A stretch of DNA of 64,000 nucleotides, from positions 124,001-188,000 of the forward strand of contig NZ_AP025308.1 in NCBI RefSeq assembly GCF_036492635.1. Direction: 5' to 3'. Below are positions 42,655-54,100 of the stretch, one piece after another. The position numbers and the translations under genes are program-made. The notes beneath the pieces were generated by a model that was given only the letters and a program-made list of their open reading frames with translations, had not been told where the DNA came from and made no database searches. Every line of letters starts with the position of its first letter. The stretch's first letter is position 1. Origin of the DNA: Aureibacter tunicatorum. GTDB lineage: Bacteria; Bacteroidota; Bacteroidia; Cytophagales; Cyclobacteriaceae.

Positions 42655-44999
42655 TGAGCAAGAAACGAGTTCATTTTTTTTATCTTCTGTTTGGACTGAT
42701 TTTATTGATAAATTTTCAAATACAGATTCCAGATACATTATTTAACAAGCCTTATAGCACGGTATTGCAAAGCCAAGATGGAAAAATGCTTGGGGCTAGT
42801 ATTGCTCAGGATGAGCAATGGAGATTTCCCGAAACGGATAGCCTAAGTGTAAAATATGAAAAGGCTTTATTGCTGTTTGAGGACGAGTATTTTTTTTATC
42901 ACTTTGGGATTAATCCAATATCAATTGCAAGAGCGGCTATTGATAATATTTCTTCCGGCAGAATTGTAAGCGGGGGAAGCACTATTACCATGCAACTGGC
43001 TAGAATGTCTTGCGAACATGCGACAAGAACCATTTTTCAAAAACTCAAAGAAATAATAATAGCTGTGAAACTGGAGTGTTTTTATTCGAAAAGGGACATT
43101 TTGAATATGTATGCTTCTCGAGCTCCTTTTGGTGGAAATGTGGTTGGGATAGAAGCAGCTTCTTGGAGGTATTTCGGGCGATCCCAATACGACTTGTCTT
43201 GGGCTGAAAACGCGGCACTTGCAGTGCTGCCTAATGCTCCGAGTTTAATTTACCCTGGAAGAAATGATGGGGAATTGAAATTGAAAAGGAATCGTTTGCT
43301 TAAGAAGTTATTAGAAAGCGATGTAATTGATCTGGAAACTTATGACTTAAGCGTGATGGAAAATCCTCCAGCCAAACCCAGACGTTTAGAGCAACATGCT
43401 TTACATTTATTGAATAGGGCCAAAAAGGAAGGACATGCTCAAAAAGTTGTGAAAACTACTTTGGATTTTTCTCTTCAACTAAAAGTCAATGAGCTGTTGA
43501 ACAGACATTCGGAGTGGATGCAGGGCCAGCAAATTCATAATGCGGCGGCGATTGTGCTAGATATTGACAAAGGAAGTGTGCTCGCTTATGTGGGAAATAC
43601 TGACGCTGGCGAAAAACATGGCGAGCAGGTCGATATTATTACATCGAAAAGAAGCACAGGGAGTTTGCTCAAGCCTTTTTTATACGCAATGATGATAGAT
43701 GAAGGCATGAGGTCTCCTAAAGAAATCGTTGATGATGTTCCCATGATTTTAAATGGATTTGCACCTAAGAACTTTTCAAAGCAGTATGATGGTGTTGTCC
43801 CCTTAGATGAAGCATTGTACCGATCATTGAATATGCCTTTTGTCAAAGAATTGAAAGATTTCGGTTATGAGAAGTTTCATTTTCATTTGAAAAAAATGGG
43901 GATGAATACTTTGACAAATGCGCCTTCCCATTATGGATTGTCTTTGATTTTAGGAGGCGCTGAGACAACATTATGGGAAATAAGCAGTGTATATGCCTCA
44001 TTCGCGAGAAGTTTGAATAATTATTTTAGATGGAATGACAAGGGAAGGTATTCCAAAGATGATTTTCATCCAAATTCATATGTAGATAAAAGCTATGACA
44101 GAAAAGTCTCTGACAATGGGTTATTTAGAGCTTCGTCAATTTGGTTGACATTGCAGTCATTGAAGCAAGTTAAAAGACCTACTGAATTGGGAGATTGGCA
44201 AAGGTTTGAGTCATCGAAAAATATTTATTGGAAGACGGGGACAAGCATGGGCTTTAGAGACGCTTGGTCGATAGGCGTTACGGGCAAGTATTTAGTTGGA
44301 GTTTGGGTTGGCAATGCTGATGGCGAAGGTCGATCTGGATTGGTCGGAGTGAAAACAGCAGCGCCAGTGATGTTAGACATTTTTTCCGTTTTGCCAAAGA
44401 ATAAGGACTTTGCAAAGCCCGTTGGTGATATAGTACATCGAAAGGTCTGTTCTATAAGCGGAATGTTGGCATCGGTTGATTGTCCCAAACAAGTAGAACA
44501 AGCATTTCCCAAACACTCGATGTATCAAAAGAAGTGTCCTTATCATAAAGAGGTGATGCTTGATAAAAATATGCAATTCAGAGTTAACTCAAATTGTTAT
44601 CCTGTACATCAGATGGTAAGTAAGAACTATTTTATATTGCCGCCTGTGCAAGGCTGGTATTATGGAAAGAAAACGCCTCATTATAAAGTGTTGCCACCTA
44701 TGATGCTTGATTGTTATTTGAGCAATGAATCTGTGATGGAATTGATATACCCTAAAGCAAGGGCGAAAATATTTATTCCTACAGATATGGATTTGAAGAA
44801 AAGCGCGGTTATTTTTGAGTTAGCTCATCGAAATCCCAAAAAACGAATATTTTGGTATGTTGATGGAATATATATGGGAGTAACTTCGGAATTTCATCAA
44901 TTGGAAGTAAATATTGGAAAAGGAAGTCATAAGTTGTTTGTAGTCGACGAGGATGGCAATGAGCTTGAGGAAATATTTGAAATTATAAATGAAAGTTGA
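42651..44999 (+). CDS. pbpC: Penicillin-binding protein 1C
   Basis: A 782-residue bifunctional class A PBP of the PbpC type. An N-terminal membrane anchor (about 8-26) is followed by a GT51 glycosyltransferase domain with the catalytic-glutamate motif LFEDEYFFYHFGINP near 75 and SGGSTITMQLARM near 107. The transpeptidase domain has the SxxK motif in STGSLLKPF near 338, SLN near 393 and the KTGTS motif near 528. The C-terminal PBP1C domain (about 690-782) ends in beta-strands (GSHKLFVVDEDGNELEEIFEI). It starts within the sbcB stop (ATGA overlap) and its own stop overlaps the next start by 1 bp. It builds and crosslinks peptidoglycan at the inner membrane. Confidence 0.93.
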   Translation: MMSKKRVHFFYLLFGLILLINFQIQIPDTLFNKPYSTVLQSQDGKMLGASIAQDEQWRFPETDSLSVKYEKALLLFEDEYFFYHFGINPISIARAAIDNISSGRIVSGGSTITMQLARMSCEHATRTIFQKLKEIIIAVKLECFYSKRDILNMYASRAPFGGNVVGIEAASWRYFGRSQYDLSWAENAALAVLPNAPSLIYPGRNDGELKLKRNRLLKKLLESDVIDLETYDLSVMENPPAKPRRLEQHALHLLNRAKKEGHAQKVVKTTLDFSLQLKVNELLNRHSEWMQGQQIHNAAAIVLDIDKGSVLAYVGNTDAGEKHGEQVDIITSKRSTGSLLKPFLYAMMIDEGMRSPKEIVDDVPMILNGFAPKNFSKQYDGVVPLDEALYRSLNMPFVKELKDFGYEKFHFHLKKMGMNTLTNAPSHYGLSLILGGAETTLWEISSVYASFARSLNNYFRWNDKGRYSKDDFHPNSYVDKSYDRKVSDNGLFRASSIWLTLQSLKQVKRPTELGDWQRFESSKNIYWKTGTSMGFRDAWSIGVTGKYLVGVWVGNADGEGRSGLVGVKTAAPVMLDIFSVLPKNKDFAKPVGDIVHRKVCSISGMLASVDCPKQVEQAFPKHSMYQKKCPYHKEVMLDKNMQFRVNSNCYPVHQMVSKNYFILPPVQGWYYGKKTPHYKVLPPMMLDCYLSNESVMELIYPKARAKIFIPTDMDLKKSAVIFELAHRNPKKRIFWYVDGIYMGVTSEFHQLEVNIGKGSHKLFVVDEDGNELEEIFEIINES

Positions 45000-45352
45000 T
45001 GCTGACAGATTTTTTAATGCTTTTGGATGAATACTCATTAGTAATCATTGTAGTGCTTTTTATAATTGTTTTAGCCTTAGTTGCAAAAATAAAACAGTTG
45101 AACTCAAGATTGCTTCAAATTCAAGCTTCAATGGAGACCAAGAAAGCGAAAAGAGCAGAGGCTGGATTGGTTAAAAAAGATATAGACGAGAAAGTCGCTG
45201 AAAGCAATAGCAGGTGGCAAAAGAAATTTAACAAAACAAAAGCTCAGTTAGATGTTGCTGAGCAAAAAGCTCAAAAGCAAGAGAAAGATCTGGCTAAAGC
45301 GCATAAGCAAATCGAATATTATAAATCCATCATTGAAGATATGGAAAAATAG
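44999..45352 (+). CDS. Small membrane-anchored coiled-coil protein (117 aa)
   Basis: Starts at the ATG that overlaps the pbpC stop by 1 bp (TGATG); an in-frame TTG 3 bp earlier is not needed. One N-terminal membrane segment (about 13-33, YSLVIIVVLFIIVLALVA) is followed by a long charged coiled coil with heptads rich in Lys, Ala, Gln and Glu (IKQLNSRLLQIQASMETKKAKRAEAGL and onwards) to the C-terminus IIEDMEK. I recognise no family. Tight coupling to pbpC suggests a partner or scaffold of that enzyme; a link to the injection system that starts 50 bp downstream is possible but not supported. Confidence 0.7.
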   Translation: MLTDFLMLLDEYSLVIIVVLFIIVLALVAKIKQLNSRLLQIQASMETKKAKRAEAGLVKKDIDEKVAESNSRWQKKFNKTKAQLDVAEQKAQKQEKDLAKAHKQIEYYKSIIEDMEK

Positions 45353-45405
45353 GCAGGGAAATTGATTTTCAATCATTTATAGTGTTACCAATTGACATTC
45401 CGTAA

Positions 45406-48132
45406 ATGATTAATAACGAAGATTCCATTTCTATACCTAAGGATATTTCATACGATGAGTCAATGGATTTCAATCTATTGATGAAAAGAGCTATCGAAAT
45501 TTGTCAAAGATTATCAGGAGATAATTGGACGGATTATAACTTTCATGATCCGGGGGTTACGATTTTGGAGCAACTTATGTTGGCTTTGACGGATCTTGGG
45601 TATAGGTCAGACTTTTCTGTTGATCAATTGTTGGCTGGTGAAAAAAATAAAACTAGGGAAGAGGTATTGAGAGAAAATGCCATTTACGATCCCCTGGATA
45701 TATTGACAACCGCGCCTGTTACTGATAATGATTACCGAAAATTCTTCATAGATAGATTTTACGAAATAGGAAATATCTGGGTAGAGAGATCTGCGAACTC
45801 TGAAGCAATTGCAGGGATAATCAATTTCAAGGTTCAGTTTGAACCAAGCATTTTTGAGGACAATTACCCTACGATACTTACAAGAATGCGTGATACATAT
45901 CTTAATAATAGGAATGTATGCGAAGATCTAGGAGACTTTTCGGTTTTAAAAAAATATCCTGTTTTTTTGAGTTGTAAAGTAGATTTGTTGCGAGGTAGTA
46001 ATCCTGAAATGGTCATAGGAAGGATCTTTTATGAAATAGATCAATTTTTAAACCCTTCGATAGAGTTTCATACGGTAGAAGACTTCTCTGAAAAAGATCA
46101 ATATGATGGTCCCAAACCAGTTACTGGTTTTATCAAAGACGAGGATTTAAAGCCTAAAATGTCTTATTTTAACACTTATCGCTTTAAGGAAATCATCGCT
46201 AGAGAAAATGATATTGTTATATGCGAAGATTTTGAAGTGATAATAAATGACTTTGAAGTAGCCAGAGATTTGGTGGATATTCCTGAGGACTGTTTCCCAT
46301 GTTTTGATATCGAAAAATCTTTGAAAAGAGTCCAAGTGATGATCAATGGAATAACTCATTATCTGGATTTTGAAGAGGTAAATCATGTATATCAACTATT
46401 AAAGGCGAAGAAGAGCAAGAGGTTCTCGTATAAGAAATATCAAAAGGGCGATATAGATGGTTTTGATTTAAGTCAAATATCAAAATACACATCTATACAA
46501 AGGAGTTTCCCTGGTATTTATCAAATTGGAGAATTTGGTGTCAAGGCTAATGCTAATCCTGAGGAACATGCAAGAGCAAGGCAACTGAAGGCTTATTTGT
46601 TCTTGTTTGAGGTGATTTTGTCTGGACATTTATCTCAATTAGCGAATATTAAGAATATCTTTTCAGCAAAGCCTCAAAAACCATTTTCCTACTTTACCCA
46701 ATTGCCATTTGATATTCCGGAATTAGCCTCGATTTTAAGTGTTGAAAGTGCTCAGCTAGAGCATATTTTGCAAGAATTAGCAAATCCGAAGAAAGAATAT
46801 TATCAACGTAGAAATGCTGTTTTAGACCATTTATTGTCAAGATTTGGGGAAGAACTAAGCGAATATATTCCGAATAAACTTTATTTGTCTCAAGACAAGT
46901 TGATTACGATGAAAGAGTATTGGCTTCAGAATATTCTTGAGTTTACCAGGGATAGGGCTAAAGGCTCCAATTATTTGGAAGATGTTTGGGATAGTGAGAA
47001 TGTTTGTGTCTTTAAGAAAAAAGTTGCGATGCTTTTGTCTATGGACTTTAAAAACAGGCTTATTCATAAGTTTAGTTTTGAAGTGCACAAGGAAGAGGAA
47101 GATAAGCAAGAAGAGCTCACGGATGAAGCTCAGGAGGTAGAAAAGGAAATTATAGATGCAAAGCCATCAGGTGTAGTTGAAGACAAAGGAGTCGAAATTT
47201 TATGCAATCAGAAAGATTTTTTGAAAAAAGTTTTTCATTACGGAGAGACAAAAGAGAGTTTTAGAATAGTGAAAAGCCAAGATCCCGATGGCCACGACAA
47301 GTATTTGGTATATTTTAATTTTGGCAATGAATCGCAGATTATTTACGAAGGGTATAGTAAAACGGAATGTTCCAGAATTGTAGATAAAGTGGTGGAAACA
47401 ATTGTTAGTCAAAACTCATATTGCGACAACTTTCATGTTCTTGAACATTTATTGTTTAGGCCAAAGTCTGGAGATATTTATCATATCAATATATTGGATC
47501 ACCAAAGTCAAAAACTGATAGAGAGTGTGAAAGCGGATTCTTTTGAAGAGCAGAAAGAGAAAGTAATGAGAATGCTCTCTTTGATGATTGATGCATTTAA
47601 TTTTAGAGTCGAAAAAGTTGTTGTTGAAGATGATATAGAAAAATATACATTGTTTGTGTTTGATGATATTATTGGCGAAAATTTGGCAGTGGTTTCCAGA
47701 CAGTATAACACTAAGGAGGAAGCTCAAGACGATGTGATGAATCTCACGCAGTATTTAAGAGAAATTCAACAAAATGAACATATCTTTAATTCAAGAATAG
47801 AATATAAAGCCGAATACTCTCCTCTGAAAAGTGTTTCTGATAGTTTTTTCTCAAATAGCATGAGTATTGTTTATCCCGATTGGACATCAAGGTTTCAGAA
47901 CAAAGAGTTTGTCGATACTTTTAAAAATGTGGTAAGCAAAGTTGCTCCAGCGTATTTGAAGATTCATTTTGTCTCGCTGAATTATTCTCAAATGCTTGAA
48001 TTTGAACAAGCGTATAAAGCGTGGTCGAAATTATTGGCGGAAGAAAGCGATTATTTTGAGCTTGATGACGCTTCTTATCAAGTTGCAGATTTGTTAATGA
48101 AAAGCTCCACTCCGGATACTGGGAAGAGTTAG
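45406..48132 (+). CDS. Contractile injection system baseplate wedge protein (Afp12/gp7-like, or Afp11/gp6-like)
   Basis: A 908-residue cytoplasmic protein whose N-terminus carries the baseplate-wedge signature NWTDYNFHDPGVTILEQL with ALTDLGYRSDF (about 40-68), followed by TAPVTDNDYRKFFIDRFYEIGNIWVE near 103. The middle contains a helical region with SQLANIKNIFS. The C-terminal third has two similar alpha-beta modules of about 90 residues (KDFLKKVFHYGETKESFRIVK and DSFEEQKEKVMRML) around HVLEHLLFRPKSG, a motif typical of Afp12-type proteins. It should help build the hexameric wedge that triggers sheath contraction. It is the first injection-system gene in the window and is 47 bp upstream of the tape measure. 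Afp11 versus Afp12 is not fully decided. Confidence 0.8.
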   Translation: MINNEDSISIPKDISYDESMDFNLLMKRAIEICQRLSGDNWTDYNFHDPGVTILEQLMLALTDLGYRSDFSVDQLLAGEKNKTREEVLRENAIYDPLDILTTAPVTDNDYRKFFIDRFYEIGNIWVERSANSEAIAGIINFKVQFEPSIFEDNYPTILTRMRDTYLNNRNVCEDLGDFSVLKKYPVFLSCKVDLLRGSNPEMVIGRIFYEIDQFLNPSIEFHTVEDFSEKDQYDGPKPVTGFIKDEDLKPKMSYFNTYRFKEIIARENDIVICEDFEVIINDFEVARDLVDIPEDCFPCFDIEKSLKRVQVMINGITHYLDFEEVNHVYQLLKAKKSKRFSYKKYQKGDIDGFDLSQISKYTSIQRSFPGIYQIGEFGVKANANPEEHARARQLKAYLFLFEVILSGHLSQLANIKNIFSAKPQKPFSYFTQLPFDIPELASILSVESAQLEHILQELANPKKEYYQRRNAVLDHLLSRFGEELSEYIPNKLYLSQDKLITMKEYWLQNILEFTRDRAKGSNYLEDVWDSENVCVFKKKVAMLLSMDFKNRLIHKFSFEVHKEEEDKQEELTDEAQEVEKEIIDAKPSGVVEDKGVEILCNQKDFLKKVFHYGETKESFRIVKSQDPDGHDKYLVYFNFGNESQIIYEGYSKTECSRIVDKVVETIVSQNSYCDNFHVLEHLLFRPKSGDIYHINILDHQSQKLIESVKADSFEEQKEKVMRMLSLMIDAFNFRVEKVVVEDDIEKYTLFVFDDIIGENLAVVSRQYNTKEEAQDDVMNLTQYLREIQQNEHIFNSRIEYKAEYSPLKSVSDSFFSNSMSIVYPDWTSRFQNKEFVDTFKNVVSKVAPAYLKIHFVSLNYSQMLEFEQAYKAWSKLLAEESDYFELDDASYQVADLLMKSSTPDTGKS

Positions 48133-48179
48133 CATGTAAATTAATCAATCGTATTTTAGCATTAAGATGGGTTATTATT

Positions 48180-51100
48180 ATGAAACAACATCATCGCATA
48201 TTGACCCAAAAGGTTGTCTTAGATTTAGACCCTTCAATTATTGGTAGTAGAGATCAATTGATGAGAGAGTTTAAAATGACTTTTGATCATCAAATGAAGC
48301 CAATCGTTGACAAAGTATTGACGGAGAAATTTGGGGATGCAAATGTTGAAATCGGTCGTCTGACTTTGGACTTGGGAAATTTGTCGATTACCTCATCCCA
48401 GGATCAGTTGGTACAAGTGTTTGAAAAGGCACTTAAGGAATTAGTGGATGAGCTCGTGGAACAGAAGATCCCAAATTTGGAGGAGCTGAAAGAGGTAGAA
48501 GAGATTAGTCGTCAGGAGAGAATAGAGCATTACCTTAAGACGGGGGTCATCTCAAGAGTTGATGAAATTAAATTGTTGCTGGATGATAAGCAACTTTTAA
48601 TGAACGGCTTCAATACACAGGACTTTAATAAATCTCAGCATCAAAGAGTATCTGCGGTAATAGAAAAAGAAGACTATTTAGCCTATTGGAAGAAGCAATC
48701 TCCAGAGCAGTTTAGACGTCTGAAAAGTTTGAACATCTTAGGTGCGATAGAGGCATTGTCTGAAAATTTTCAAGAGGCGTCATCGCGGGGTGACATTGAA
48801 AGCAAGTTGTATTATTTGACTCATGTGTTCTTATTGAAATCGGATAGAGATATTAATAGAAGTTTTTTTAATAATCTTTTCGCGAACTTTCTATCAAAAG
48901 AATTTAAAATCAACAGGTTCGAGGTTGTTAGATTGCTAAACGCGACCTCGCTTTCCGAAGAACAAGTAATTCAAAGAGTACATAGAAAAAGTTCACGATA
49001 TGTAAAGGCAGGGTATAAGATTATTTATACCGATGAAGACTTGCTAATTCATTATTTGAAAACTGGATTCTTGCCTTCATGGAATGATTTGAATGGCTTT
49101 AACATGATTCCAGAGCTTTTTAGGAGTTTGAATTTAATAGGAGGAGTTGATTTAGCGCGTTATTTTAGATCAGAAGTATTGCGTGAGGATGCCCGAAAGA
49201 GATTGTTGAAATTGCTTAGAGTTCAAGGTGATATAAATCTTGAAGATAGCCTTGAACAGGAAGCGAGAAGAAACTCATTTTATACTTATTTCAAAAATTT
49301 GTCAAAGCTGAAGCTTTTGTTTCATAATACCATTTTTGATCAGGCTGATTTAATGGAAGTCATTGATCTGGAATTGATTGATTTTGCAACAAATGTTTCA
49401 TTGACGACATTAATGGTCAAGAAGAGGTATGAAAGCATATTAGAGAGAATTTCTGTAAAATTAATGGTGCCTTTGATTGATCTTATTCAAGTTTTGCGAA
49501 CGAGTGACAAAGACGGCAGTATAGATTTTTCGATTTTTTTTAAATACAGTTCTACTCCTGAAAGGGAGAAAAAAAGGACGTTGGAACAAGCGAAGAAATA
49601 CGAAAGTGTAAGTTTTGACGTAGATGAGTTTCTTGAAAAGCTCTCTAGTGCAGGAATTGTCAAATACTCAAAGCTTGAAAAAGATTTTGGGGATTTTTTG
49701 GAAAGAGGTAAAGCTTTTGACTTTATAAAATTGATTTTGGATCAAGAAAACGCAGGCTTGTTATTGACTAATCTCTACGAGTCATTGAGTTATGCGAATA
49801 GGCTTAAGCTCTATAGGTTCTTATTGAGGGAAAAGAGAGTTCTGGGTGATTTCTTATTTGAATCGCAAAGCCATGATATCGCCCGTTTGCATGAGGACAA
49901 TATCGATTTATTTAAAAAAGTATTCTATATGTTGTCTCAAGACAATATACAGTCTGAAAAACAAATGGTTGAGAGCATTAAATCGTATATGGATGAGCTC
50001 GATCAAGATAATGATGTATTAATTAAAAATGAAGATAAAGAAACGAATCGCAAGGGTATTAAAGAGTTCGCTAATGAATTTTTCCAATTAAGAAATATTG
50101 ATGCATTTGATAATGACGAACAAGATGAAATTTCTTATCAAGAAAAGCTATCGAAATTATTAGTTTCAAAAAACTTATATGCTGATTTTTTATCTCATTT
50201 GAAAGGCGTTGGCAATGAATTCCTGATGGACCAAATAATTGGATTTACTTCAGAGGAAGATATTAAGAAAGCTTTAATGTCAAATTTAAATGATAATTCT
50301 TCGAAAGTTATTAATCGGATAGATGAGTATCTGGATTATGTTCAGTTATGGGATTACAAATCTGCTGAAAACATAAGAAGAAAGCTTTATCAACGAGCTG
50401 TTCGTCGGAATAGTAATCAACCTGATTCGATAATTGATTCCTTGACGAGTATTTTGGATGAAAGCGGTTTAGATAGTAGTTCTTACTGGGAAGTACTAAC
50501 TAGTGATTTAAGTAATAACGTTATTAGTGATGAGAGAGAATTTGTAGTTGATCCTGTGACTTTTATGTCATTTATGGTGATGAATTTTTTGAAGGAGAAT
50601 AATGAGACCTTTTATGACTTGGATACAGGGATAAAGGCAGTCATTTTCAAACATGACTTTATTAAGTTCATAGCTTATTTTAAAACGCCATTGGAGAGGA
50701 AAAGACTTAGAGAGTACTTGACGAGACGTCTGCCAATTAATTGGATTGAAAAAGCGTTGGAAAGAACTTTTAGTGAGTTAAACGAAATGATTGATGTATT
50801 GAATTTTATTGATGATCAATCTTCAGGCTCTTCAAATCGCATATTCATTTATTTAAGGGCTTTGTTAAGCAATTTTTTAATAGAGTTTTATTCAAATGAA
50901 AAAAAATATGAGGAAATTTTTGAACGAGTATTTAGAGACTATGTATATCAAGAGGCAAGAAAAATAAATCAAGAGCTGATTGTATTTGAAAAAAGCGAAA
51001 CACTATCTGAGTGGCAGGGAAAAGCAAAAATATTTTATGAATTTCAACAGGATTTTGATCGCGTATTATTATGGAAAGCAAGTGAGACGCAAAGCTTCAT

Positions 51101-54100
51101 TAGAGTACTAAGCAGTTTAAAAAAACAAAGTAGAAAAAAGCTTTTTGATAAAGACGCTTTTAAGTTTTCAATTTATACTGTTGTCGAAAAACATGAACTT
51201 GAAGAGGCATTTTTTCAAGCCATGGGATTTGAGCAAAGTTTGGTTATCAAAATTGAAAATTTGAATAAAGTTAGGCGCAAGCATTTGCTAAAAGGTTTTG
51301 ATCACTCTATTTTTTATCGAAAACCAAGCTTTGAAAAGACAGAGGATTTAGCTCACGAATTTGAATATTGGCAAGATCGATTGTTTCAACAAGTTCCTGA
51401 ATTAAGAGAAGAGCCAGAGTTTGTAGAGTTTGAAGAAGTAGAGAGGGTGGAAAATCCTTTAGTTTCATCTTTGGCTATCTCAAAGTTTTTGAATGATGAG
51501 GTATTGCCGGAAGGATTTAGGGCAGGTGATTTATTAGTTATGAGTGCGATGTCTCAGGATTTGGAAGAATTTGTAAAACATACGATAAACTCATCGCTTT
51601 CTGATTATTACTTAACTTTGATCGAAGGCAAGTCCAATGTTGAAGATTTGCGTTTGGCTTTAAAGTATTCCGGGCATTCTTTGAGTCTTTTTCAACAATT
51701 ATTCTCAGAAATGAAAGATGAAAAAGAATTGTCAAAGGCTTCCATACAGCTCATAAAAGAATATTTCAAAGAATGGTTTATTAGGTCTATGGAAGAGAAG
51801 AATTTGATTGCCGAAGATAAACTTTTACCTCGACTATTAACAGAAAATGAGATCATTTCGAATTATGTTCAGGAATTTAATTTTAAACCATTTAAGGACT
51901 CTTTAATTTCTGGAGATATTCATGGCGCAACTCAAATTATAAAGGTTGTGAGTGTTAAAAATAGGCTTGATTTCGCTAGGAGGCTTTATAAAAATGTAAC
52001 TTTTACAGAGATTAAAATTGCATTGCAAAATAAAAAATTTGCACATGCGTATTTCCAAATATTAAATATAAAAAGCGAGGAAGCTGTTGTAATACAAAGA
52101 ATCGAAAATGCTTTTGATTACTTAAATGTTGACTTTCAATACTTTATTGAGTTTGCTTTCGAGCGAAGCTTGCTTGTCTTTCAGATTAAAGAAATTGATG
52201 AATGGCTAGACTCTAATATTTCTAGTATTGACAAGGAGAAAAGGGAATATTTTAATGAAATTATAATTAAAGCAAAGACATTAAAAGATGCTCAATGGAA
52301 AGAAGAAGTGAAGAGACTAATGACTTTATTGGAAAGTCAAGACAGGAGAGAGCTTCTTAAAAAACATTTGGAAAATTACTTATTACGCCATTCTTATTCT
52401 TCCTCTGCGTTGACAAGCTTGCTTGATGAAGTAGATTCTGATATTTTGGACCTTTTGAAGCAAATACCTATCGTTAAAGAGCAACCGCAATGGGCAGTTG
52501 CACAATTGATGGAATTGAAAAATTCGAAGCTTCAGCAAAGATTACAAAAATCTATAAATTTGCCATTGAAGCATTTAAGTCAAAACCTTCTAAAGGTTCA
52601 TGAATATGAAGAAGTCGAGTACTCGAAGGAGTCGCTTTTAAAGTTTGAACAAGAGATTTTTTCAAAATCACTATTTAGTTCATTTAACACTGGACAGCGT
52701 CCGATTTATTCAGAAATTTTTGAAGAGTATTTGCCTAAAGTGGTTTCGTTGAAGACATCAGCAAAAGTTTATACTTCGCTATTTGAACTTCAAAGAGCAA
52801 CTTCTTCTAATGATTTCACTTTATTTGAAAGAATACTAGAACGTTTGCCAATTAGTAATAATGAGTTGATATCAAGATGGCTTTGGAATGAAGTTGAAAG
52901 AAAGTTCTTTGACTTGTACATAACAAAAGAACAGCAAGAATTAAAACTATTAAAGAGACTAAGTGGGTTTGAAAGTCAAGAATATCAATATATTAAAGGC
53001 ACTGGAGTGTTAACAACACTGTCCGGTGGTTATGATGTTCGCAAATCCTTGTTTCATTTTATTAAAGGTTCAGCGAGGGCAACGATTAATAGCGAAGTTG
53101 TTCAAAAGTGGATTGAAAGAGAGCTGAGTAAGTTAAGGAATGCTGATGAGTTTAATCAAGAAAAACTAGTTGAAGAGGTAATGAGCGAAAGTGCTGATGC
53201 TAGCATATTAGCAAAACCTGAAAAAGAGTCGGAAAAAGACTCCAAAACTAATGACTTTATAGAATTGCTTAGCAAAAAAATTGCTTCAAAGGGTCAAAAT
53301 ATATCTCAGCTATCGAGTATTATAAGGAATAAAGAGCTTCATAGTTATATTGATAAAAGCGATTATCTGAATGCAAGATTAGCTGTAAGCCGATATATTG
53401 AAGATATTAGTGAAGCGCATGCTAGAGAGTTAATTTCAATGGTTTTTTTATGTGATGTCTCCGATATCGACTATTTCGAAAGTAGTATTTCCTTGATTAG
53501 CGGATTAACATTTTTTAAAAATAGCCTACCCGTCTCATTATTAAAGAGGTTAATATTTTCAGCTTTGGAAGGCAATTATTTTTCTACATTGAATGAGTTG
53601 GAAAGAGAGTGGTTATTTGATTTTATTAGTGAGGGCAAGGCAAATGCTATTCAAGATTTTTTGATCAAGTATAAAGTTCTTGGAGAATCGTTTGATCAGT
53701 TTCAGTCTGTTGATTTATCAAAGAGTTTAGCGCATGAAATTTTCAGAGGCCAAGCTTCTTCGAAAAAAATTGTTGAAAGCAATTATTTAAAATTTTGGAA
53801 AGCATACTCAAGTGTGATTTGGACAGGAAACGATATTTTTCCTCAATTAAGAAAGTTTAATCAAAATTTTCAATTTGTATCGCCAGTAGTCCAAGCTAAA
53901 ATCATTGATCGTAATATCAAGTCATTGCAAGAGCCCTTGAAAGCGGAAGAATTTAGAGTTGCTTTGCAAGAGCTTTCTGTAGAAGTGTCCGGTTCTCATA
54001 AAAAGGATATGGATAAATTACTTGATCTATTTCCAAGTGGCTCTAACAGTGAAAATCAGGGTTCTGAAGCGGATGAAAAAGTTTTGAAGAAAAGACTTGC

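Noticed and set aside
42651-44999. pbpC as a part of the injection system
   Set aside because: It is an ordinary PBP1C coupled to sbcB and a coiled-coil gene; adjacency to the injection locus is more simply chance.
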